This document shows, piece by piece, positions 36,614 to 47,340 of a stretch of 64,000 bases of DNA (position 1 is the stretch's first letter; every line of letters starts with the position of its first letter). The DNA is from Microvelia longipes (lineage: Eukaryota > Arthropoda > Insecta > Hemiptera > Veliidae). The notes under the pieces were generated by a model, which saw nothing but the letters and a program-made list of their open reading frames with translations, ran no database searches and was not told the origin of the DNA. Position numbers and translations under genes: made by a program. Where the stretch lies: positions 33,809,414 through 33,873,413 of the forward strand of contig JACMZG010001908.1 of the NCBI GenBank assembly GCA_018340805.1. The letters run 5' to 3'.

Positions 36614-36737
36614 TATGCCCATTCCGGCTGAAATGTCTTTATGTCTTGGCAATTTTTTTCCCGACTCGCTTTCGCTCCGTCGGTAAAATCTACCTAATTG
36701 CCGTGACATAAAGACACACTTCTCAGCCTTATGGCAT
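36614..36737. mobile_element. Small foldback/MITE with CGACTCGCTTTCGCTC loop
   Basis: GGCTGAAATGTCTTTATGTC and TGGCAATTT pair with their near complements at 36692-36730, leaving a loop that contains CCGACTCGCTTTCGCTCCGT. The loop word resembles the GACTCGCTTCGCTC motif of the 5S-like family. Confidence 0.65.
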
Positions 36738-38358
36738 AAATAACTATTAATTGTTATGTGTCATAGTAATAATTACCGTCATTTGTAATATAGTAAATAA
36801 AGCTGACATTTTTCATTTAGAAACTTAATCGTAATATTTGATAACAAATTTAATCAGGTAAAAAAATTCTGACACATTAGATTTGTAAATTTCAAAATTG
36901 AAAAATTATAGGTTTATAAAATATAAGCTATGGGGTTTTAAAGCTTTTTGCAAATAGAATACGGAATTGATTTGAAAATGCTAATTCCTCTATAGGGAGA
37001 GAATAAACAAAAGAAAACCAGCAATAATTATCATCCTGGGGCTTGATATTCATTTCCATATTTGAAAATGGTAGAAATAAACTGCTCGTATTATAATTTA
37101 TATTGAAATTCAGTTCTCTAAAGATTGTTAGATTAAACCTATTAAAAGAGCTTTAATGTAAATTGATAAAAAGATTTTTAATTCAATGATTCCTTTTGGC
37201 TTTCGAGTTAAATGATAAATTAAATAAATTTATCATGCACCACATTTACAGTAATAATGAGATAATTAATATTTCAATTAAATAAATCATTAAATTAAGT
37301 TGCTTGCGTTGAATAATAAAATTCGGTAAAAATAGATTTATTTTAGTCTTGAATAAAATTATGATTTAATACTACTCTTAATAATAAAGAAAACGTTTTA
37401 ATGTTATAAATTGACAAATAATATTTGATAGTAATGTACTTGCAATTTAATTCTATTTTTTTGGACACTTAAAATAGTACCATTAACAGATTTTTCACAG
37501 CAACACATAATTAATTTAAGTATCATCACAATCTGTTTGTTTTCACAATTTGAAAGAAAAAACTTAATAAAAATAAACTATAAAAAATTTAAAATTAGCA
37601 TGCTTTTGATATATAAAATTAAATAAATTATTGATAAATAATTTTAAGACATTTTCAAGAAAACCATATTTAAAATATAGTTTTTGTTCATTCCCATAAA
37701 ATAGAAAAAAAATATTTTCTTTACGACACTTTTTAAACAACAAATTTGGGTTTGATCAGCATACTTTTCAGTGATAATAATTTTTTGATGATATAAAAAG
37801 ATTTTGCATTTATTTATGATTATGAAATTATTGATTAGCAAAGAGAGAGAGAGAAACCTTGACGAATAAACTTGAGCTGACATGCTTTAAACTCAAGTCT
37901 AGCGGAACATCAAGTAAGGCGGAAATAAGCAATTTATAACCGTCGTCGTTTTCACCTCAATTTCATCAAATTTTCTATACACATAAATCTGTTTAATTTT
38001 CAATAGATACTCTGCTTGATCATTTCTCTTATTAATTTTGAATAGAGTTCGTTTAGATACAGTTAATTTCCCTATAATAGTACGACCATTAAATTACTGC
38101 TCAATATCCCCGAAAGTTAGATCAGTGTGCTAAGTAGTATGAAAGAAAACTTTGAACTATGATTTATTTAAAAATTAGAATAATTTTTCAAAATGGAGCA
38201 AAGAGCAAATGAGGGAAACTCCCATTTTGAATTCATATCACAACTATCTCATCTACAAAAAAATGTTCAAGCCTTCATCAGCATGAACATCGCTACGCAT
38301 CGCGTTAAAAAAGTTTACTTAATTGATCCCAAAACCTATTTTACAAATTCTAATCCTG
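36738..38358. other. AT-rich intergenic sequence
   Basis: No gene and no repeat relative recognised in 1.6 kb. All open frames are below 80 codons and have no motif. Confidence 0.4.
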
Positions 38359-39139
38359 TGATATAATCTATAAATGACCACAATATAATTGTGCGAGGAC
38401 ACCAAGGAATGTAACAAGCAAAAGCAATGCTACAATCTGGGAACTGTTCCATCATTTCGACATTCGTCATACTTATGGCTCGACATAATGTCCATGGTCC
38501 CCACACTGTTTCGTTACGTCTAACTCATCAGAGCCTGAACTCACTCTGACCTTCAAATTAATTCCGAAGAATATAATGTGAAGTACACTTACCTGAGACG
38601 AGCGGTGCTCTCTTACTGCCATCATGCATGCAAGCAAAACAATTATAATTTGAATGATTCGTCATTTTTATGACGAGTGTCGAATGACTGGACAGTTTCC
38701 CAGAGTACATTGCACTTTTTGCTTGTTACATTTCCTTGGTGTCTTCTTAGCGCCAATATATTGTGTCACTGATTCATGTTTTGCAAAAACTCGGTAGTAT
38801 CAAAATGATATATGTTTTGCTTGCCATGCATGATGGCGGTAAGAGAGCACCCCTCGTCTTGATAAGTACTTCACATTAATATTCTTCGGAATTAATTGAA
38901 GGTCAGAGTGAGTTCAGGCTCTGTCGGCGCCCTGATGAGTTAGACGTAACGAAACAGAGTGGGACATGACATTATGTCGAGCCATCAAGTATGACGAATG
39001 TCGAATGATGGAACAGTTCCCAGATGTAGCATTGCATTTTGCTTGTTACATTTTCTTGGTGTCTCTCGCACAATTATATTGTGTGAACTATTTATGTTTT
39101 GCAAAACTCGGTAGTATCAAAATGATATAATCTATAAAT
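38359..39139. mobile_element. Foldback element flanked by a 17-bp direct repeat
   Basis: TGATATAATCTATAAAT stands at 38359-38375 and again at 39123-39139. Between them, arms of roughly 250 bases are inverted (GAGGACACCAAGGAATGTAA, GGCTCGACATAATGTC, GTTACGTCTAACTCATCAG, AATTAATTCCGAAGAATAT and complements). A unit with TGCTTGTTACATTTCCTTGG and CGGTAGTATCAAAATGATAT is also repeated directly in the right half. The last 7 bases of the right flank may belong to the element, in which case the target duplication is 10 bases. Confidence 0.75.
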
Positions 39140-39290
39140 AATAAGCATTGGCCTATTAACGACTAATAGCGACTATAGGGCTACACCTATTTCATTGAAG
39201 CTAAGTAAGAAGTATTTTAGATAATTTTCATCATGATTTCTTACACAGCGTAAGTATTGTGCGTTGGCCAATTATCTATCTATATATATA

Positions 39291-39960
39291 ATCGGGTACG
39301 GGGTACCTCCGTACTTTTCCTCATCACATCAGAGTCGCTAGCCTCATCCTCCCAGCTTCGATCGTCCTCAGATTATACTATGCGCCAAATTTATACTGCA
39401 ACATGTCTTCCGGACTCGCTTCGCTCGTCTTCAGATAGTAAACGCATCCGTTTCATTCAGCGGTCCCCCATGCAGCACTGACCACGCTCAATGCTACTTA
39501 ACTTTTATGATCCCACAAAACTTATAGATATACTTGTTGTATTGAAACGAAACTTTGTGCACTTATGTATACAGTAAAGGTGCGCATTTGGTACATATGT
39601 TAGTCTTATGTATGGCCACATGTGTGCCAAATTTTAATTAAATCGCATCATTTTTCCGCGTTTTATAATTTTTCAAAATTTTTGCTGAGTAATTGTTGCG
39701 GGTTAATGACGTCATAATTTTTTTTTTTCTGAATAGCACAACTACAGCGGTAGACTGATTTTTGTACAAAGTTTAAAATCTCTACCATGAATACACTAGG
39801 AGCTATGATGATAATAGACCCACACAGATATACATACACACACACATACAGAAACAACTTTGTAAAAACTATACTCAGGAGGCCTTTAAAACGCCTGAAA
39901 CGTATAATTTTGGGTTTCATCCCGGTTTCGGATTTTTTTGCAATCACAATACTTTTTCAA
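39291..39960 (-). repeat. 5S-like dispersed repeat, copy 2 (-)
   Basis: Read on the - strand it has the family order. The terminus ATCGGGTACGGGGTACCTCC (as on +) is at 39291, GACTCGCTTCGCTCGTC at 39414, and the complement of the 5S-like core at 39461-39502. The body with AATGACGTCATAA (39707) and the (CA)n run near 39835 follows. Open frames of 74-94 codons across it are chance. Confidence 0.75.
39461..39502 (-). promoter_or_regulatory. 5S rRNA internal control region-like core
   Basis: The - strand reads GTTAAGTAGCATTGAGCGTG and then GTCAGTGCTGCATGGGGGACCG. It is the same 5S segment as at 925-975, with its own substitutions. Confidence 0.68.
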
Positions 39961-40004
39961 TACACCTATGGTATGAATGAGGAAAAGTAATAAGTTGAAA
40001 ATGT

Positions 40005-40200
40005 TGGTTGCTTATAACTCTAAAACTACTTAATGGATCTGGACCAAAATTTAAACTAGGACTAATCATGTATCAGAAGGAGTCATGCACTATGTCAGAT
40101 CTTGATCAGTGCTAAAATAACAGTAGGAGATTAATGTATTTTTTTTTTTTGAGTGCTTACACCTCGAAATGTAATTGATAGCTCTGACTAAACTTGACGC
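40005..40200. repeat. Dispersed repeat, related to the minisatellite at 43.1 kb
   Basis: Starts GTTGCTTATAACTC and carries ATCAGAAGGAGTCATG, CTATGTCAGATCTTGATC and AATAACAGTAGG in the same order as 43088-43260. Confidence 0.75.
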
Positions 40201-40232
40201 CTTAATGTTGGCAATGACAAAAACAATATCGG

Positions 40233-40262
40233 ACAAAATGTAAATGTACATTTACATTTTGT
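40233..40262. repeat. Perfect 30-base palindrome
   Basis: ACAAAATGTAAATGT is followed directly by its exact complement, with no loop. Confidence 0.9.
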
Positions 40263-41266
40263 ACATTGTATATTCTTTAATTCATAATTAAAGAAACTAA
40301 AAATCTTAAAACGTTCAATTACTAAAAATCTCAAAACGTTCAAATTACTACAAATCTTAAAACATTAAAATGACTCAAATTCGAAGCATTTAAGTGTTAT
40401 TGGTTGTACACCATATTGAAGTAAAGTAATGCAGCTAAATTTACATTCCCCTTTAGAAGATTCTAAGAGAAAAGGAATGAAATGGAAAAAGTCGTTTACT
40501 CCTCCGAAATAGCAAAAAGTTAAGTATACATAAATTAAAAGGAAACTACGAATTTAAAAAAAAGAGCAGCTGGCTCACCATTTTTTGCTATAATGTTATC
40601 GCTTAGAAAAGATGCTTCGTTATGGTAAACTTGAGTGAAATTTTTTCAAGGTGCTACACCTTCTACCGGTCATTACTTTTACCCTATTACCTCAAGATCT
40701 AAGACTTGCCTTACCTTTACAACTACAAATGCAAAGGTAATAATAAGAAATGTACCTTGAAAAGTAACAAGAACGTTTCATATCAATGGAATAGTTCTCA
40801 AAAGAATTTTCTAGTAGAATCTTGCTCTAAAGGAACCATTTTCTCATTTTCAAAAACTTTCTTCGGTAGTCATTGTATTTTCCCTTTTTCCTTCTTTCAA
40901 TGAATTTTTACTTAACGCAGCAATTTTCACCTCACGTCCGCCTTAATGGTTACTTTTAAGGAATCCAAATTGTGCCAAAGACCATTCACGAGTACAAAGT
41001 ATTGAAATGTTCAACTGTTATTAGGTTTATTAAGTTATTTTCCAGTAATAATGGTCTACGTGCTATTTCCTTATTTTTAAACAAAGTAGTTTCTTTTCCA
41101 CACTTAACTACGAGACATTTTAAAAACCTTTAGCCTTATAATTAGTTTTATAGCACAATTAATTATGAGTGGTAAAACAAGTAGTAGTAGTAGTAAAGAC
41201 ATATAAAAGTGGAAATTTGTCTTTATATTTCCTTACCTAAGAGAGGAAATATAAACATGGTACTGA
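40263..41266. other. Intergenic sequence, nothing recognised
   Basis: Only short repeats of the CTAAAAATCTTAAAACGTTC type near 40295-40370. No gene. Confidence 0.35.
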
Positions 41267-41690
41267 TTTCTCAACATTTTAACCTATTTAACTTTAACTA
41301 AATTTAGTATATATGTATACTAGACAACATAGAGAACAACCAGTCACCAACATTATGTTGTTGTAATGCTGGTTTAGTTAAGTTGGTTTAACATGAAAGT
41401 GAAATATTAAGCTAAATATGTATATATGATACCAATCTACCAGTTTGATTTTAACCAAGTTTAGTATATGTATACTAGACAACATAGAGAACAACCAGAC
41501 ACCAACATTATGTTGTTGTAATGCTGGTTTAGTATAGTTGGTTTAACATGAAAGTGAAATATTAGGCTAAATATGTATATATGATTAACATAATGATAAC
41601 ATAATGTTGGTGTCTGGTTGTTCTCTATGTTGCCCAGTATACATTTATACTAAATTTAGTTAAAGTTAAATAGGTTAAAATGTTGAGAAA
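41267..41690. mobile_element. 424-bp element with long TIRs and internal direct repeats
   Basis: TTTCTCAACATTTTAACCTA at the left end returns as its complement at the right end, and the inverted match runs on for about 90-100 bases. A unit of about 155 bases (41309-41463) is repeated at 41464-41590. It includes GACAACATAGAGAACAACCA and GTTGTTGTAATGCTGGTTTA. No coding capacity; no clear target duplication. Confidence 0.78.
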
Positions 41691-42229
41691 TATTTTTAAA
41701 CAAATTTTTTTAGTTGGGTAGAATTTCTGCAGTTCTGCAAAATAGTCAGTACCTATAAGCATAAGCGATGTGAGAGCAAAAAATGGGACACCTACTTTTT
41801 CGCTATAAAATTTACGTTACACTACACCTACCACTCCCAAAAGTTAAAAAAATATTTATGATGTAAGCGTATTAATTTTAAAAGTATATAAACTTTCTTG
41901 TGAACAAGCAACAAAGCACACAGTTGAATTTCCGATTTAAATGATACTGATTAAAAAACTAAAAACAAAGAACTTATACATAAGAAAACTTGTCCAAACC
42001 CTAGTAAGTACCTCCCTTCTTTACGGTCTTTCCTCACCCTAACGATGCTGAGCCAGATTTAATACACCACATGCTGTCAAAGCTGTTAAAAAATGACGCT
42101 GTCCCCAAAAGAATCGAAACCTAGCTCTGATCTCACATAAATGTTTAACAGAGTGCTATACCTCTCTCCAGAGGTGCTCGTAATGTTCTCCATCGTAACT
42201 ATTAAATTTTATTATAAACAAATCGCGTA
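41691..42229. other. Intergenic sequence, nothing recognised
   Basis: No gene or repeat relative seen. Confidence 0.35.
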
Positions 42230-42340
42230 CAAGGTACCTCAGAACTTTCCCTTAAAAATCCTGACTACCTATATGCTCGAATAGAATTAAAAGCAATGTG
42301 AAGGCTGTAATTGCTGCTATCTCGCTTAGCTTTCTCAAAC
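42230..42340 (-). repeat. 5S-like family terminal fragment (-)
   Basis: AATCGCGTACAAGGTACCTCAG matches the family terminus with a few changes. The GAGCGAAGCGAGTC region behind it is eroded. Confidence 0.4.
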
Positions 42341-42849
42341 TGTCATGGTTATCCAGTGCCAAGGAGATCACTCATCAAAAAACATCTGATCATACTTGAC
42401 TGCCTTGTTAAAAAAATATAATATTTTTCTTTACATAAAATGTACAATTCACGATATTATATCTTCTATTTTAAGGCTATTTACAGCTAAGAAAGTTAAG
42501 CCATTACTCGTAACAAAATTGATACCGACGTAGAAGAATATTTCACAATCATTTCAATATTTCATTAGCCTATTATACTTGAAGAAGTGACACTAATTTA
42601 TCCAGTTTATATCCATAGAGAAGTCCAGGAAATTTTGTAATGTCTATGTGATATACTCGAGGGTGGTTAGATTATTTTTTCCATGTTTCAAAATTGAACC
42701 GATTGGGTCTCTCTAATAAAAACACATCTCTTTTATAATAATACCTCTAATAATAATAAGAATAACTGACATATTGACTGATGGAAGCTAACTTTACCCT
42801 ATGAATTTAAATATTTTAACATGCATTAATTATGTCCACTATTAAATCT

Positions 42850-42960
42850 TTAAAACGGGGTACCTCGATACCTTTCCTCTAAACGTCAGACAGTCGTTAC
42901 CAAAAGATTAGGGTGGAATTACTTCGGTCTAACTCAACCTCAGAATTATAAACTAACCTA
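42850..42960 (-). repeat. 5S-like family terminal fragment (-)
   Basis: AACGGGGTACCTCGATACC and TTTCCTC match the family terminus, followed by a degenerate ACTTCGGTCTAACTC. Confidence 0.5.
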
Positions 42961-43030
42961 AGATATAAATAAAGTAATACCAAAGGTGTCAAGACTTAAG
43001 GTTAATTGAAGTATTAAATTAGCTATAATC

Positions 43031-43033
<3 letters not shown>

Positions 43034-43072
<39 letters not shown>
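43034..43072. repeat. (AT)n microsatellite
   Basis: Nearly pure AT dinucleotides directly before the minisatellite. Confidence 0.9.
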
Positions 43073-43075
<3 letters not shown>

Positions 43076-43079
43076 TGAA

Positions 43080-43980
43080 ATTTTGGTTGCTTATAACTCG
43101 AAAACTACTTAAAGGATCTAAACCAAAGTTTAAACTTAGACTAATCATATATCAGAAGGAGTCATAAACTATGTCAGATCTTGATCGGTGCGAAAATAAC
43201 AGTAGGGGATTAGTTTTTGGGTGCTAACAACTTGGAATCTAATTAATAGATCTTGACTAAACTTTAAACTTAGAATGCACATAGGTCTGTGTAGTCACCT
43301 TTTAAGTCTTATCGGGACCCGTTCGAAAATAATATGGGTTTAGTGTCGCTGCCAACTCTTGCAGCGTGCTTCTATTTACTAAATCTTTTACTGAAATACA
43401 ATTATTTTTGTAACTATTTTATTACTCATTACTACAATTTATTACTTTATTACTAAAGAGAATTAAAGTAACAGCCTAAAACTATGAAAACTAAAATATA
43501 TAATTTAGTGTCAGATAAAAATATATCTGTCATCATAACAGAGACATTTAGAGCAACATTAAATTTTAAGTGCATGCAGATTGGAATCTAATCGATGGAT
43601 CCTGAGTAAACTTGAAATTCTTTCACAAATAACAATAGGGGATTAGTGTAAAAAAAATTTTAGATGGTTAAAGATCGGAATCTAATTGATGCATCTTAAT
43701 ATTAAACTTAGACTACACATGGGTCAGAATGAACATATTTTATGACTCATCGAAATCCGTTCTCAAATAACATTAACTGATACCTCGAAATTTCATCAAT
43801 AGAGCTTGATTAAACCTTAAACTTAGAATCCTCATAGGTCAGAATAAACACACATTATGCGTTATCGAGATCTTTTCTAAAATAATTATAGGGGTAAGTG
43901 TAAAAATGTTCAAAGCTAACAGATTGAATCTAAACGATAGATCTTGACTAAATTTTAAACTATACCACTGACTGTTCACA
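43080..43980. repeat. Degenerate minisatellite, about 140-bp unit
   Basis: The words ATCTTGACTAAACTTTAAAC, TTAGACTACACATGGGTCAG, AATAACAGTAGGGGATTAGT and GGAATCTAATTGAT return in order every 130-145 bases, in four or five units. The array is interrupted at about 43340-43570 by unrelated sequence. A partial relative is at 40005-40200. Confidence 0.65.
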
Positions 43981-44049
43981 ATGAACACTATTTGAGTTTA
44001 AAATAATATAAAAAATAATATTTATATAACTCAAATAATACTATTCTGT

Positions 44050-44560
44050 GTTCTAAAACAATTAGCGTTTATTTAATTGTTCAATTCATGGCCTACTTTG
44101 TAGAGAATGTTATTGTATTCTCATTAAAAGTTAAAATACACGATTTAAGAATTCCATTTCTAATTGTCAACTTATTAAAACAAGGAACTTATCAAGCAAT
44201 CATAAAGCACGACTTGAGAATCGCCGGATAGACAAAAACATCTTAAACAAAGAATTTTCTTGCTGTTAGTGAAGTAAGATGACATATGTTGTCATCTGTC
44301 ATTCATTTTAAATTATTACTGAAATATTGTAGTTCTGTTTTATAGTTAATAAATGAAGTTCCATTAAAGCATTTCTAGATTTATTATAGTGGCGCAGTCG
44401 AAGCAATAATGCCTAGTGCATTATTGAAAACGAAACCGTTTCGAAGTCAAAAATATTATTAAAATTAATATTAAAATCAAGGATGTTGTTGCCTTAACTC
44501 TGGCCCAGAGTTGGAATAAAGCCGAACAGGCTCAAATAAAATTTAAACAAAAAGTTGAAT
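44050..44560 (+). mobile_element. LTR retrotransposon relic: LTR end and primer-binding site
   Basis: TGGCGCAGTCG at 44391-44401 matches the first 11 bases of the serine-tRNA primer-binding sites seen in many insect Gypsy-type elements. An AATAAATGAAG-containing sequence before it would be the LTR 3' part. About 60 bases later a short open stretch (KDVVALTLAQSWNKAEQAQ) ends at a stop; it could be a gag remnant, but no motif proves it. The start shown is a guess, and no second LTR was found. Confidence 0.35.
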
Positions 44561-45133
44561 CTCTATAAATATAATTTTTTTACTTTTTTAAACTTGTAAA
44601 GAAGTTTGAAAATGAGAGGCCCGTTGACGTTAAAAAATTCTAGGAATCAAAACCTCAAACAAATCAAGCAATACAAAAATAATTTGTTTGGAACACCTTA
44701 TAGAATGTTAAAACAGTCCAATAGTTTTAGAAACGTGATATTTCTACCGCAAATATTTCACAAGTTATTTAGATATACAGTTAAGTCAAATAAGTTTTGA
44801 ATAAATGGACCATATAGAGAAACATTTACTTAACAATGAAATCTTGTTTAAAGTTTGGATGAAGTTTTTGAAAAGTTGAAGCTCATTATACTGTGATGGA
44901 TATAACTGAGTGACTTGTTTAGTTTGTTACTCTGTCGGGAAGTTTAGAGTTGTGAGATGTCTTGAAAAGGCAGGCAAAGACATTGAGCAAACTAAACTTT
45001 AATTATTTTTCTAATTAAAGCGTGTCGATAAAAGTTAGAAAGGGTGACATCAAACATGAATTGACATAAAAAATTAATAATTCATAAAACAGGAAAAATT
45101 ATAAGGCTTTATAAGACAAGATATATATGTCAA
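44561..45133. other. Sequence downstream of the LTR-like relic
   Basis: A 64-codon open frame (44606-44800) shows no motif. It may be decayed retrotransposon sequence, but nothing proves this. Confidence 0.25.
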
Positions 45134-45163
45134 GTATACATTTATTGATCGATAAATGTATAC
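45134..45163. repeat. Palindrome, 12-base arms
   Basis: GTATACATTTAT and ATAAATGTATAC flank TGATCG. A second CATGTATAC lies just downstream. Confidence 0.8.
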
Positions 45164-45268
45164 ACCACATGTATACGCATTTTTAAATCTAAAAATGATC
45201 TTATTGAGTTGAAATTTTGCACGAGCATATCCCTTGATGAAATAGATAAGTTTCTATTTCAATAAGGT

Positions 45269-46006
45269 TATAGGGTCATTTTATGTCAAATCAACACACA
45301 AAAAAGTAAATTTCAAGACTTGATGTCACCGATTCTAATAAAATTTGGCTGACTGGTTGGCACCATAGAAGGAACAAAAATCCAGATTTTTGGCTCATTT
45401 GGTGCAGCCATATTGTCGCAATAAGGTGGTAAATTTTCCAAAAAAATGTTATTTTTTAACATTTCTTTGACTACAAAAATAGCTGTATATAAAATTCTGC
45501 AAGGGGTATGATTTTTATTTTATTGGCGTTTGGAAGCTTAAATTTGGCCCTTTCAAATAGATTCTACACACATTTGGATCATTACTTACGAGTTTTTATT
45601 ATAGGCAGATATAAAATAAAAATACTAATATCTCAAAAAGCCAATTTTTTAAAAAATAAAAAAACATCCTAAAAAGAGCTTAAACTGTTAGTAAAATGGC
45701 CACAAAGTATTAGTTTGGGACCGCCATAGGATTAGACACAGTAGCGCATAACGTGTGTCAAGGTATGTCAAAATGTAGAAAAGTTAAGATTTTTCACATA
45801 ATCATTGATGGAAATTGCAAAAAAGGTGACTTTTCATACTTTGATATACCTTGACACGCGTTAAGCGCTACTGCGTCCAATCCAAATGAGCCAAATATCT
45901 GGATTTTTTCTTTCTTCTATGGTTCCTCACCTGTCAGCCAAATTGTATTAAAATTGGAGATATCACGTGTTTTCACCTGTGTTAATTTGATAAGGAATGA
46001 CCCTAT
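45269..46006. mobile_element. Foldback-type element, about 740 bp
   Basis: TATAGGGTCATT at the left and AATGACCCTATA at the right are the ends; the inverted match then covers about 130 bases (TCTAATAAAATTTGGCTGAC, GGCTCATTTGG and their complements). A second inverted pair lies inside: CAGTAGCGCATAACG and TGTCAAGGTATGTCAAA near 45740 against their complements near 45850. No coding capacity. Confidence 0.75.
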
Positions 46007-47211
46007 AGTATATCTACGGTTTTTTGTCGGATCACTAATATCAAGCAGCATATAACGAGAAGATTACCAGAATGAGAGACTGCTAGGAATCAAACTCTTT
46101 TTTTCTGTGAGTGAACTGAGTCCGAAATAATACTTAATTATTAAAGCGGCAGTTTTCATATTCTAAGAACTATCAAAGCAAGTTCAAAGTGGTGAGAATG
46201 AGCGTTAAAACCGATTAGATAGAGAAAAGTTCTGAGATACCCTGACACCGACGTGTTATTTATACTGTATAAAAGAAATCATAAGCAAGACTTTTATTTA
46301 CAAAAATCTAAAATGCTTCTTACCTAAAGAGTACAAAATTTCATTATTAGCAACGTAAGAAGGTAATAAGCTATAAGCTAGAATAGTAGAGATTCGATCA
46401 TTGTCATAAATATGTCCTAAGCTAGTAAGATAAAGGTCCATGTAGCCTTATGCTATATGTCTTAAGTTCATGATATACGACTAAAGGGACGTGGCTACTA
46501 TAAGCCAGCATAAAAGTGTTACATTATTACCCTAACCAATCATAATAGAGTTTTACTAGTGCCAATGATACAGGTTTGCTAGCAGGGTTTTTAGTGTTTC
46601 TAAGCAAACTTAATACAGTTTCACTAATGCCCTTAGCAATGATAAAGGTTTACTAGTACTCTAAGCAAACTTAATAATGTTTAATGAGCAAATTAATTAA
46701 TTATCCTTTTTTGTATATTTTAAAAATACAGTATTGCTATTACCCTCAAGAACCTCATAAGGGCGGATCAAAATGGCGGCCGTGTAAGAAATAATGATCG
46801 GTGAGCCATTAGTTGAATTATATTTTCTTTTCCATAGGACTTACCAATAAGGTTCAAAAAATAAGACATATGTATATTTCTTTTTCTCAATATCCCACAT
46901 TAGTTATTTGTCGACATATTTATAAATTAATCTTTTTAAAATACCAAAATCTCCAGAATTCTTAGAGATTTTTTAATAAAACTCTTTTTTGTTAAACGTC
47001 TAATAAATTTTAAAATAGACAAAAGACATGTTGATAGCTAAATGCACAAAAAGTTTAAATGTTAAACGACTAACTCGATTACTAATCACTAAGAGACCAA
47101 GAGAAATTCATTTAATATCCCATGGATTTTGCATGTATTTTAAAAGGTTTATGTGATAAATGCTCACATATTTAATAAACTAGAATTAGAATTCCTAATT
47201 CTAATTATCGT
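46007..47211. other. Intergenic sequence, nothing major recognised
   Basis: AGCAAACTTAATA repeats at about 46600 and 46660 within a short degenerate tandem region. A small hairpin TAGAATTAG / CTAATTCTA lies at about 47181-47204. Confidence 0.4.
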
Positions 47212-47323
47212 AAAAATCGTACACCCGATCCATTGTCAACATTTCATTGACATAGATCAGGAATAGGATTGGTCCCAGGACACTGCCCTGAGGAACACCG
47301 ACGCCACTTTTGAGAAAGTTTTC
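47212..47323 (-). pseudogene. Inverted duplicate of LINE reverse transcriptase segment
   Basis: The - strand copy of about 105 bases matches 47640-47755 of the adjacent LINE almost perfectly. It includes the codons for the GVPQGSVLGP motif and LFLIYVNEM. The two copies point in opposite directions, 18 bases from the start of the + strand LINE. Identity is so high that the event must be recent relative to the LINE insertion. Confidence 0.85.
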
Positions 47324-47340
47324 TAAAACTAGAAAACTAG

